Shown here: positions 1 to 6,483 of the stretch, in pieces
Layout of the letters: each line of letters begins with the position of its first letter
Numbering within the stretch: position 1 is the first letter of the stretch
NCBI GenBank assembly: GCA_913054565.1
Contig: CAJXHW010000058.1
Location: 1-9,382 of the forward strand
DNA: 9,382 bases
From: an uncultured Kordia sp.
GTDB lineage: Bacteria > Bacteroidota > Bacteroidia > Flavobacteriales > Flavobacteriaceae
Direction: 5' to 3'
Position numbers and translations under genes: made by a program
Notes under the pieces: model-generated
Database searches by the model: none
The model's input: only the letters and a program-made list of their open reading frames with translations
Told to the model about the DNA's origin: nothing

Positions 1-2
1 AA

Positions 3-98
3 GGTGTTGATGAGGATATGATGAAGAAGGAGAGAGAAAAAGAAATGGAAAAAAAATGGAGCAAATGGAAAAAAAAACAATCGTGTATAATAATTTAG
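3..98 (+). CDS. 3' end of an unrecognised, highly charged protein (5' truncated by the window)
   Basis: An open frame enters from the left edge and stops with TAG at 96-98, leaving 31 visible residues. The visible part is mostly Lys, Glu and Met with two Trp (WSKW). It suggests a charged helical or coiled C-terminal tail, and no family is recognised. The frame ends just after a run of nine A (69-77). Read one base back (-1), the sequence stays open to a TAA at 173-175 and encodes a more ordinary-looking tail (TIVYNNLVTDIS..., ending SWHSRFFN). The true C-terminus may therefore lie at 175, through a sequencing indel, a phase-changing mutation or ribosomal slippage. An A8 run at 49-56 could serve equally well as the shift point. 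Function is unknown. That some gene ends here is moderately likely; which end is real is undecided. Confidence 0.4.
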   Translation, partial: GVDEDMMKKEREKEMEKKWSKWKKKQSCIII

Positions 99-210
99 TT
101 ACAGATATATCTGAATATAATCAAAACTGGGAAGTGCCAGCAAATGAGTCATGGCATTCTAGGTTTTTTAATTAACAAAAATATATTTCACATCAATTTT
201 ATTTAGTTTC

Positions 211-248
211 ACCACATAAAAGTAGTGATTCACATCACTAAAAGTGGT
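211..248. promoter_or_regulatory. Imperfect inverted repeat plus 22-bp-spaced direct repeats, operator-like
   Basis: The core is a 7-bp inverted repeat, TAGTGAT (223-229) and ATCACTA (234-240), around a 4-nt loop. An outer pair, ACCAC (211-215) and GTGGT (244-248), is separated from the core by an asymmetric internal loop. The same segment carries two direct copies, TAAAAGTAGT (217-226) and TAAAAGTGGT (239-248). They match at 9 of 10 bases with starts 22 bp apart, close to two helical turns. That spacing is what dimeric regulators binding direct repeats use (LytTR-type response regulators are one known class). It lies upstream of the promoter candidate at 280-314. The binding protein and regulated gene are inferred, not shown. 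Confidence 0.4.
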
Positions 249-279
249 TAAGAGTTTGTTTTTTAACGAATATCTGGGT

Positions 280-314
280 TTTGTGTCGAAGAAAATATAT
301 TAGTACTATAATTT
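280..314 (+). promoter_or_regulatory. Weak candidate Bacteroidota promoter ahead of the 354 ORF
   Basis: TTTG at 280-283 is followed after 23 bp by TATAATTT (307-314), which matches 6 of 8 positions of the Bacteroidota -7 element TAnnTTTG. A start of transcription near 320 would give a leader of about 35 nt before the ATG at 354. The match is weak and such motifs occur by chance in AT-rich DNA. Confidence 0.25.
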
Positions 315-353
315 CTTATATCTTCACACTAAGCAACATTAAACCCTTTAATT

Positions 354-581
354 ATGAAAAGAGATAATTCTACTTTCGTTACGTTGCCTCAAAAAACTTC
401 ATTACATATTAGCTCCCCCGCTAATATATTTAAAATTAATTTGCATTTAATACATGCAATAATTGAAAACATTAAAAACTATACTTCTGTTCTTAAGATA
501 GAACAATTCCTAGTAATCAATGTACTTAGGTTTAGGTATAGGATGTTTTGTAATTATCATTCAATTTTTAAATACTGTTAA
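354..581 (+). CDS. Doubtful 75-aa ORF, hypothetical protein
   Basis: ATG at 354 opens a 75-codon frame ending TAA at 579-581. The start lies about 40 bp below a weak promoter candidate and is preceded by an AT-rich leader without a Shine-Dalgarno site, which is common in this phylum. The product begins MKRDNSTFVTLPQ and has no signal peptide and no recognisable domain. Its second half is rich in Ile, Phe, Tyr and Asn and ends in Cys, as expected from translated AT-rich non-coding DNA. No terminator follows. It may be a small gene, a decayed remnant or chance. Position between operator-like repeats and a secreted-protein gene is its only support. Confidence 0.22.
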   Translation: MKRDNSTFVTLPQKTSLHISSPANIFKINLHLIHAIIENIKNYTSVLKIEQFLVINVLRFRYRMFCNYHSIFKYC

Positions 582-625
582 TAGATATTACAAAACTTAA
601 TAGCTAAAGAATCACACAACACTCT

Positions 626-659
626 TTTGTTTTAATAGTCAGTCATACAATTATAATTG
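626..659 (+). promoter_or_regulatory. Candidate Bacteroidota sigma promoter (TTTG-N22-TATAATTG)
   Basis: TTTG at 626-629 is followed after 22 bp by TATAATTG at 652-659, matching 7 of 8 positions of the TAnnTTTG -7 element. The spacing fits the range reported for flavobacterial promoters (about 17-23 bp). Transcription would start near 665, giving a leader of about 60 nt before the ATG at 724. Confidence 0.5.
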
Positions 660-661
660 TA
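646..661. repeat. 16-bp perfect palindrome overlapping the -7 element
   Basis: TACAATTATAATTGTA (646-661) is identical to its own reverse complement and covers the whole candidate -7 element at 652-659. A dimeric repressor bound here would occlude RNA polymerase. Because it is made mainly of A and T, chance occurrence is possible. Confidence 0.45.
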
Positions 662-723
662 CATGATAGAGGGTTCTTATGCTTGTATTTTTAAAAATAA
701 TAGCAATTTTAAATTTAAACGTC

Positions 724-1323
724 ATGAAAAAATTATTATATATATTCGCAATAACACCTTTCTTTCTTTTTTCGCAAGTAGGTATTAATACTACAACTCC
801 ACAAGAAACTCTTGATGTGGAAGGAACATTACGTGTTAGCAACACAACTTCTTGTATGCCAGATAAAATATCAGGAACAAATGCAAATGGAGTGCTAACA
901 GATGTAGTAGTTGGAAGAAATTTAGCACTAACGGGTAATGTGTTAAGCGCTGATGTAACTGGTGGGTCGGCATTTTATGTTGTAGCTACTATTCCTGTGC
1001 CTGATGGACCACCAGGTGACGAGATTAATAATATTGACTTAGATTTGAGTGGTGCGAACTCTAATAAAGTTGTATTTAGACTAGTTGGAAGAACTGCAAA
1101 CTACAAAATAACGGGTATTTCAGGTGGTACAGATGGTAGGCATATTGTATTATTTAATGTTAGTACATCAAACCTTACCTTGGTTGCTGAAAGCCCAACG
1201 TCATTACCGCAAAACAGAATGATAACCTTAGCTAATAATGTAGCAACTTCCGGACAAGGAACGGCAGAGTTGGTATATGATGGTACATTACAACGTTGGA
1301 TATTAATTGGATTTAGAGATTAA
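724..1323 (+). CDS. Secreted surface/tail-fibre-like protein of the 'QVGINTTTP' type
   Basis: A 199-aa product is predicted from ATG 724. Residues 1-17 form a classical signal peptide (MKKLLYIF...FLFS), with cleavage expected before Q18. The mature protein begins QVGINTTTPQETLDVEGTLRV, the N-terminal pattern common in secreted Bacteroidota surface proteins that resemble phage tail-fibre or adhesin repeats. The remainder is Gly/Asn/Thr/Val-rich and beta-strand-like. It ends in a segment (about 178-199) with YDGTLQRWILIGFRD, similar in style to the terminal strands of beta-rich tail-fibre domains. No lipoprotein cysteine, membrane segment or type IX C-terminal sorting domain is evident, so export by Sec to the periplasm or outside is inferred. 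An in-frame ATG at 679 has a better purine patch upstream but would give an odd double-hydrophobic N-terminus. The gene is probably monocistronic, between its own promoter and a terminator. Exact role unknown. Confidence 0.8.
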   Translation: MKKLLYIFAITPFFLFSQVGINTTTPQETLDVEGTLRVSNTTSCMPDKISGTNANGVLTDVVVGRNLALTGNVLSADVTGGSAFYVVATIPVPDGPPGDEINNIDLDLSGANSNKVVFRLVGRTANYKITGISGGTDGRHIVLFNVSTSNLTLVAESPTSLPQNRMITLANNVATSGQGTAELVYDGTLQRWILIGFRD

Positions 1324-1385
1324 TTACACTATAGCAATATGTTTTATTGATTTAATGTTGCAATTTGAATTTAGTCAATAGCTAG

Positions 1386-1421
1386 TAAAGCCTAATTTAT
1401 ATATTTAATTAGGCTTTATTT
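1386..1421 (+). terminator. Intrinsic terminator of the secreted-protein gene
   Basis: A perfect 12-bp stem pairs 1386-1397 (TAAAGCCTAATT) with 1407-1418 around a 9-nt loop, with a T-rich stretch at 1415-1421. It lies 62 bp beyond the TAA at 1321-1323 and closes that transcription unit before the GH3/bshA unit. Confidence 0.85.
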
Positions 1422-1559
1422 GTTATGATAACTTTGTTAATACTGTTGGGTTAAAACATTTTCATCTGAGAGTTTATTGTGGTATATTTCCTAAATTATT
1501 AAAGTGCAATTTGTGCTTTGGTATGATTTTTTATATAAGTTAAGAAAACAAGGATCATA

Positions 1560-4469
1560 ATGCAATACAGAATAATTTTATTAGCTCTAATTATCAGTAA
1601 TTTAGGTTTTTCACAAAATAAACACCCTTTAGTAACTTCAGATAAGGCGTCTCAAAAATCATGGGTTGATGCTACTTATGAGGCAATGACATTAGATGAA
1701 AAAATAGGGCAACTATTTATAGCTGATGTTTGGTCTGGTAAAGGACAACTGCATACTGATAAAATAAAAACGTTAATTAAAGAACATCATATTGGTGGTG
1801 TAATGTTTTCTAAAGGAGGGCCATACCGTCAAGCAAAATTGACAAATGAGTATCAAGCACTTTCAAAAACGAAATTATTAATTACTCAAGATGCAGAGTG
1901 GGGGTTGAGCATGCGTTTAGATTCAACCTATGCCTTTCCTTGGAATATGACTCTTGGTGCTATAAAAGATAATACGCTTATAGAAGCGGTAGGTAAACAA
2001 ATTGGTGAACATTGTGAACGTGTTGGTGTACACATGAATTTTGCTCCAGATATTGACATCAATACTAACCCGAATAATCCTATTATAGGAAATCGTTCAT
2101 TTGGTCAAGATAAATTAAATGTAGCAAATAAAGGAATTGCTTTGATGAAAGGTATGGCTGCCGCTAATGTTTTAGGGTCAGCTAAACATTTCCCAGGACA
2201 TGGTGATACCTCACAAGATTCTCATAAAACCTTACCTACGATTGATTTTAGTGCAGAACGTATTGAAAATGTTGAGTTATATCCGTTTCGTAAATTAATT
2301 GAAAATGGCATCGCTAGTATTATGGTAGCGCATTTAGACATACCTAGTTTAGGAACTTCAACAGGTAAGCCATCATCACTATCAAAAGAAATAGTAACAG
2401 ATCTTTTAAAAGAGAAATTAGGGTATAAGGGATTGATATTTACTGATGCCTTAAACATGAAAGGGGCTTCAAATTATAAAGAGCCCGGAGATGTTGATGT
2501 TGCGGCATTTTTAGCGGGTAACGATATATTATTAATTTCTGAAAATATACCTAAAGCAGTTTTAAAGATAAAAAAAGCTTATGCTAAAAATAAAATCACT
2601 GAAGAGCGTCTAGCGCATTCAGTAAAAAAAATATTAATGGCAAAGTATAAAGTAGGTTTACATAATTACCAACCAGTAGACCTTGAAAACATAGCATCAG
2701 ATTTAAATACGCGTTCAAATGATATATTGTATTCTAAATTAATAGAGAATGCCATTACAGTTGTTAAAAATAAAGAAAATCTACTGCCTATAAAAAACTT
2801 AACAACAACGGGTATTGCTTATGTTAAATTTGGAGAAGCAGATCACTTGCCTTATTTGAATAGACTAAAACAGTTTGCCGATGTTACTGAAGTGAAAGCA
2901 GTACACTTAGATGAATTAGTAAAAAAACTTGAGAAATTTAATACAGTTATTATTGGTGTACATAAATCTAATGAAAGCCCATGGAAGTCATATAAATTAA
3001 AAGATAAAGAGTTAACCTGGTTGTATGAAATAGCAAGGACTAATAAGGTGGTGTTAAATGTTTTCACAAGACCATACGCACTATTAGACTTAAAAACAAC
3101 AGAAAACTTTGAAAGCATAGTTATATCATATCAAAACAGTACAATAGCTCAAGAAAAATCAGCTGAAGCGCTGTTTGGGAGTATAGCAGTCAAAGGTGTT
3201 TTACCTGTGAGTTCAAATGAAAATTTTCCTGTAAACACAACAATTCAAATAGAAAAAACAAACCGACTAGGGTATGATTACTCTGAAAATCAAGGTTTAA
3301 ATAGTGCTAAATTTAAAAAGATAGATTCTATTGTAAACTATGCGATTAAAGAAAAAATGACACCTGGTGTTCAGTTAGTTGTAGCAAAAGGGGGAAAGAT
3401 AGTATATAATAAAAATTATGGATATCATACGTATTCTAAAAAACTAAAAGTAACCGATAGTACACTATATGACGTAGCATCATTAACAAAAATAATTTCA
3501 ACTCTACCACTTTTAATGGAGTTAGAAGAGAATGGTGTGGTTAGTTTAAATTCACAATTAGGAGAGTTATTACCTGAGTTAACCGATTCAAATAAGAAGC
3601 ACATTACTCTTAAACAAATGTTGTCACATTATGCACGTTTGAAAGCATGGATTCCTTTTTATAAATCAACACTTGATAGTGTCACAAAAAAGCCCTCTTT
3701 AGAATTTTATGCCCATAAAAAATCTGATAGTTTTCCTTACCAAGTAGCGGAAGATTTGTATATCAAAAAGTCATATCAAGATTCTATTTTTAAAATAATA
3801 AAGGATACTGATTTAAGAAAAAAATGGAAATACAAATACAGTGATTTACCTTATTTTATCTTAAAAAAGTACATTGAAGATTATTATAAAACTGGTTTAG
3901 ATGAGTTAATTCAGAATCGATTTTATCAGCCGTTAGGTTTAAAGGCTACTTACAATCCATTAAATAAATATCCTTTAAATCAAATTACTCCAACTGAAGA
4001 GGACAGTTATTTTAGATATCAAAAAATTCAAGGGTATGTGCATGACATGGGAGCAGCAATGCAAAATGGAGTTGGTGGTCATGCAGGAGTTTTTGCTACA
4101 GCTACTGATGTAGCAAAATTAATGCAGTTGTACATTCAGGGTGGTAACTATGCCGGTAAGGAATATTTAAAAACATCGACTATTGATAAGTTTAATACTT
4201 GTTATTACTGTAATATTGATGTTAGAAGAGGGGTTGGGTTTGATAAACCTCAATTAGGAAGTGTAGGACCAACTTGTGATTGTGTTCCAATGACTAGTTT
4301 TGGGCATTCAGGGTTTACAGGAACATTTGCGTGGGCCGATCCTGATAATGAATTGGTATATGTATTTATGTCTAACAGAACATATCCTGATGCAGAGAAT
4401 TTTAAATTAGTTCGTGAGGATATCAGGTCTGAAATACAACGTATTATTTATAGTGCTTTAGAGGAGTAA
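1560..4469 (+). CDS. Secreted GH3 beta-N-acetylglucosaminidase (NagZ-like) fused to a class-C beta-lactamase-like serine hydrolase
   Basis: The 969-aa product starts with a signal peptide (1-18, cleavage FS|Q). Residues about 35-365 are a GH3 TIM barrel of the NagZ type. KHFPGHGDTSQDSH (209-222) carries the NagZ-specific Asp220-His222 acid/base dyad, and FTDALNM holds the likely nucleophile Asp296. Residues about 385-560 resemble a GH3 C-terminal alpha/beta domain. Residues about 585-965 are a serine beta-lactamase/DD-peptidase-fold domain with SLTK (Ser641, Lys644), a Tyr motif YSD (760-762) and HSG (916-918) in place of KTG. The first half probably removes GlcNAc from muropeptides or other GlcNAc glycosides. 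The second may be a peptidase or esterase, possibly acting on peptidoglycan stems. It acts outside the cytoplasm. Similar fusions are known in Bacteroidota. AGGA at 1551-1554 gives a Shine-Dalgarno site 5 nt before ATG. Promoter signals upstream are ambiguous (TATATTTC 1483-1490; TTTG 1510-1513 with TAAGTTAA 1536-1543). bshA follows after 23 bp. Four cysteines (881, 884, 906, 908) just precede HSG. Confidence 0.92.
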   Translation: MQYRIILLALIISNLGFSQNKHPLVTSDKASQKSWVDATYEAMTLDEKIGQLFIADVWSGKGQLHTDKIKTLIKEHHIGGVMFSKGGPYRQAKLTNEYQALSKTKLLITQDAEWGLSMRLDSTYAFPWNMTLGAIKDNTLIEAVGKQIGEHCERVGVHMNFAPDIDINTNPNNPIIGNRSFGQDKLNVANKGIALMKGMAAANVLGSAKHFPGHGDTSQDSHKTLPTIDFSAERIENVELYPFRKLIENGIASIMVAHLDIPSLGTSTGKPSSLSKEIVTDLLKEKLGYKGLIFTDALNMKGASNYKEPGDVDVAAFLAGNDILLISENIPKAVLKIKKAYAKNKITEERLAHSVKKILMAKYKVGLHNYQPVDLENIASDLNTRSNDILYSKLIENAITVVKNKENLLPIKNLTTTGIAYVKFGEADHLPYLNRLKQFADVTEVKAVHLDELVKKLEKFNTVIIGVHKSNESPWKSYKLKDKELTWLYEIARTNKVVLNVFTRPYALLDLKTTENFESIVISYQNSTIAQEKSAEALFGSIAVKGVLPVSSNENFPVNTTIQIEKTNRLGYDYSENQGLNSAKFKKIDSIVNYAIKEKMTPGVQLVVAKGGKIVYNKNYGYHTYSKKLKVTDSTLYDVASLTKIISTLPLLMELEENGVVSLNSQLGELLPELTDSNKKHITLKQMLSHYARLKAWIPFYKSTLDSVTKKPSLEFYAHKKSDSFPYQVAEDLYIKKSYQDSIFKIIKDTDLRKKWKYKYSDLPYFILKKYIEDYYKTGLDELIQNRFYQPLGLKATYNPLNKYPLNQITPTEEDSYFRYQKIQGYVHDMGAAMQNGVGGHAGVFATATDVAKLMQLYIQGGNYAGKEYLKTSTIDKFNTCYYCNIDVRRGVGFDKPQLGSVGPTCDCVPMTSFGHSGFTGTFAWADPDNELVYVFMSNRTYPDAENFKLVREDIRSEIQRIIYSALEE

Positions 4470-4492
4470 ATAATTAAGAATAAAAATAGTTT

Positions 4493-5617
4493 ATGAAAAT
4501 AGCTATAGTGTGTTATCCAACATTTGGAGGAAGTGGAGTAGTTGCAACAGAATTAGGAATAGCTTTATCACGTAAAGGGCATGAAATTCATTTTATAACA
4601 TATAAACAGCCAGTACGTTTAGATTTATTGGGGCCTAATATTCATTTTCATGAAGTAAATGTACCAGAATACCCTTTATTTCATTACCAGCCTTATGAGC
4701 TAGCTTTATCAAGCAAATTAGTAGATACTGTAAAGCTATACGGTATAGAGCTAATGCATGTACATTATGCAATACCTCATGCCTATGCAGCATATATGGC
4801 TAAACAAATGTTATTGTCAGAAGGCCTTAATATTCCTATTGTAACTACCTTGCACGGTACAGATATTACATTAGTAGGAAACCACCCGTTTTATAAACCT
4901 GCAGTAGCATTTAGTATTAATACTTCAGACGTTGTTACGTCAGTATCTCAAAGCTTGAAAGATGATACAATACGATTGTTTGATATCAAAAAAAACATTA
5001 GTGTTATACCAAATTTTATCGATATTAAAAAATATGAAGAAGCTAAAAAGGCTGAGTGTCAGCGTCATTTATTAGCGCTTAGTTCAGAAAAAATCATCAC
5101 TCATGTAAGTAATTTTAGAAAAGTTAAACGTATTGATGATGTGATTAATGTATTTTATGCTCTTCAAAAAAAAATATCTTCAAAATTAATAATGGTCGGT
5201 GATGGCCCTGAGAAAGAATCCGCAGAAGAATTGGTAAGTAAATTAGGTATCATAGATAAGGTTGTCTTTTTAGGAAAGAGTAATGAAGTAGATAAGATTT
5301 TATGTTTCTCAGACTTGTTTTTATTACCATCTGAAACAGAAAGTTTTGGCTTAGCCGCATTGGAAGCAATGGCTTCTGGTGTACCAGTAATTTCAAGTAA
5401 TACAGGTGGGATTCCTGAAGTGAATATTGACGGTGTTTCGGGGTATTTGTCAAATGTTGGCGACGTTGAGTCTATGGGAAAAAATGCAATTAAAATATTA
5501 CAAAATGAAGAGGTTTTAAATCAATTTAAATTAAACGCAAAAAAGACTGCTGAAAAATTTGATTTGGAAACCATTGTGGGGCAATATGAGCAAACATATT
5601 TTAATATTAAAGGTTAA
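4493..5617 (+). CDS. bshA: N-acetyl-alpha-D-glucosaminyl L-malate synthase BshA (bacillithiol synthesis)
   Basis: The 374-aa GT-B glycosyltransferase of family GT4 matches the usual BshA length (about 375-380). It transfers GlcNAc from UDP-GlcNAc to L-malate in the cytoplasm, the first step of bacillithiol synthesis. Visible landmarks are the glycine-rich loop FGGSGVVATELG (11-22), HVHYAIPHAYAA (89-100), TLHGTDITLVG (119-129), IPNFID (172-177), HVSNFRKVKR (204-213), and the EX7E-type signature ETESFGLAALEAMASGVPVI (281-300, Glu283 and Glu291) followed by GGIPEV. The HGTDIT and SNFRKVKR blocks are characteristic of BshA rather than other GT4 enzymes. There is no signal peptide. It lies 23 bp behind the GH3/serine hydrolase gene on the same strand and is probably co-transcribed with it. 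bshB and bshC are not in the window. No clear Shine-Dalgarno site precedes the ATG, and no strong terminator follows. Confidence 0.93.
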   Translation: MKIAIVCYPTFGGSGVVATELGIALSRKGHEIHFITYKQPVRLDLLGPNIHFHEVNVPEYPLFHYQPYELALSSKLVDTVKLYGIELMHVHYAIPHAYAAYMAKQMLLSEGLNIPIVTTLHGTDITLVGNHPFYKPAVAFSINTSDVVTSVSQSLKDDTIRLFDIKKNISVIPNFIDIKKYEEAKKAECQRHLLALSSEKIITHVSNFRKVKRIDDVINVFYALQKKISSKLIMVGDGPEKESAEELVSKLGIIDKVVFLGKSNEVDKILCFSDLFLLPSETESFGLAALEAMASGVPVISSNTGGIPEVNIDGVSGYLSNVGDVESMGKNAIKILQNEEVLNQFKLNAKKTAEKFDLETIVGQYEQTYFNIKG

Positions 5618-5935
5618 TTTATTGTTGTACAGATACAGTGGTAGTTCAATTAACAAATGTTAATTAAATCTTATTAATGAAGTATAACATAATTAATTTG
5701 ATTAAATTTGTATTGCATATATTTCTCCCCTATTTATAAAAGAGATACTTACCCCTTATATTAATTCTTACATATTTTAAATCAAGCGCTAAATAAGCTT
5801 GAAAGGCATAAATAAAAAAAGATATGCAGTTATATGTTGTTGGAGTAAATTTTTAAAAGTAAATCCTCGAAGTAAAATATTCAAAAGTTCATATAATTAG
5901 TTTGTATCTGTTTACTAATCATAAATAAAGAAGCT
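5618..5935. other. 318-bp intergenic region, no clear terminator, possible -7 element
   Basis: No convincing gene is seen. AATTAAC (5648-5654) and GTTAATT (5659-5665) form an AT-only-stabilised 7-bp hairpin with a 4-nt loop after bshA, too weak and without a T-run to be a sure terminator. TAAATTTG at 5703-5710 matches the Bacteroidota -7 element TAnnTTTG at all eight positions, but no TTTG lies 17-23 bp upstream. A second near match, TAAATTTT, is at 5846-5853. TCAAGC (5782-5787) and GCTTGA (5797-5802) form another small inverted repeat. The region probably holds the promoter and leader of the gene at 5936, but its position is not resolved. Confidence 0.45.
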
Positions 5936-6460
5936 ATGAAAAAAACGTGTATGTATTTGCTTATTTTGGGGATGATATTTCCAATATTTGCTCAAGAAAA
6001 AATTTCAGATGTATATTATGAATCCGGAGAACTTCCTGCAGTAGTATTAAAAAAAGCAGGTGAAGAATTTTCAGTATATTATCCTGACAATTCTAACCCA
6101 GACAGTAGAGTACTAGAACTTCAGAGTTCTTTTATATCTTACAATTTAGGAAAAGATTTTGAAGGTCATGATTCGTATTTATTAGTTCTAGAAGTTGAAG
6201 GAGGAATGTTGTCAGCAACATTTAACGATACTGGTAAACTACTTTCAGTTGTAGAGCGATATGAGAATGCAAAATTACCTAAAAAAGTAAGATTGAATTT
6301 AGCGAAGAAATTTCCAGAATGGACACTTGTAAGAGATAAATTTTTATATGTTCAAAGGAATGGAGAAGTTAAAAGAAAGCAATATAAAATTATCATGAAA
6401 AAAGATAATAAAATAAGGAGAGTTGTGGTAAATGAAGAAGGTGAAATTATTAGAGGGTAA
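5936..6460 (+). CDS. Small secreted PepSY-like (DUF2874-type) protein
   Basis: The 174-aa product has a signal peptide (1-19, ending IFA|QEK) and no other hydrophobic segment, so a periplasmic location is inferred. The mature part shows repeated beta-alpha-beta character. Residues about 90-174 (SATFNDTGKLLSVVERYEN..., LPKKVRLNLAKKFPEWTL, then basic strands ending VVVNEEGEIIRG) resemble the PepSY-like fold: a strand, a helix with 'LP..V...L...FP.W', then antiparallel strands ending in a 'D/NE.GEI' turn. Such proteins are common and mostly uncharacterised in Bacteroidota. Inhibitory or binding roles are known for related folds but nothing here fixes a partner. It has one cysteine (Cys5), within the signal peptide and not a lipobox. 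It is separated from bshA by 318 bp and ends at a terminator shared with the convergent OsmC operon, so it is probably monocistronic. A purine stretch, AAAGAAG (5927-5933), precedes the ATG at 5936. Confidence 0.75.
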   Translation: MKKTCMYLLILGMIFPIFAQEKISDVYYESGELPAVVLKKAGEEFSVYYPDNSNPDSRVLELQSSFISYNLGKDFEGHDSYLLVLEVEGGMLSATFNDTGKLLSVVERYENAKLPKKVRLNLAKKFPEWTLVRDKFLYVQRNGEVKRKQYKIIMKKDNKIRRVVVNEEGEIIRG

Positions 6461-6483
6461 TTAAAACCTAAACCTTTTTTAAC

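Larger units (their letters stand above)
176..353. other. Intergenic region with operator-like repeats and a weak promoter candidate
   Basis: No credible protein-coding frame is seen between the left-edge gene and the doubtful ORF at 354. The stretch holds the repeat structure at 211-248 and a possible Bacteroidota promoter at 280-314. A T-rich patch at 255-264 lies about 7 bp beyond the repeat structure, so the hairpin is not a convincing intrinsic terminator. Taken with the stretch at 582-723, about 550 bp here contain no confidently assigned gene. Confidence 0.5.
582..723. other. Upstream region of the secreted-protein gene
   Basis: This 142-bp stretch shows no terminator for the doubtful ORF before it. 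It contains the promoter/palindrome at 626-661 and an AT-rich leader. A GAGGG-like purine patch at 669-673 precedes an in-frame ATG at 679. That start was rejected because it would add a second hydrophobic segment ahead of a normal signal peptide. Confidence 0.5.

Noticed and set aside
3..98. Left-edge frameshift as an insertion-sequence transposase junction
   Set aside because: A-run slippage is typical of IS elements, but neither frame shows transposase motifs and no terminal inverted repeats were seen.
679..723. Upstream in-frame ATG at 679 as the start of the secreted-protein gene
   Set aside because: It has a GAGGG patch before it but would place a second hydrophobic stretch ahead of a complete signal peptide; ATG 724 gives a normal exported protein.
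651..845. Minus-strand 64-codon ORF
   Set aside because: It overlaps the promoter and the start of the well-supported plus-strand secreted-protein gene and has no domain or start signal.
2222..2458. Minus-strand ORF inside the GH3 domain
   Set aside because: Antisense shadow of the conserved GH3 catalytic region.
2852..3118. Minus-strand ORF inside the fusion gene
   Set aside because: Antisense shadow of the GH3 C-terminal domain; Ser/Phe/Leu-rich translation with no recognisable family.
5250..5453. Minus-strand ORF inside bshA
   Set aside because: Opposite to the conserved EX7E signature of the glycosyltransferase; no independent support.
5677..5739. 20-codon hydrophobic ORF (MKYNIINLIKFVLHIFLPYL) after bshA
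   Set aside because: Such hydrophobic peptides arise often by chance in AT-rich DNA; no ribosome binding site, and it overlaps the -7-like element.
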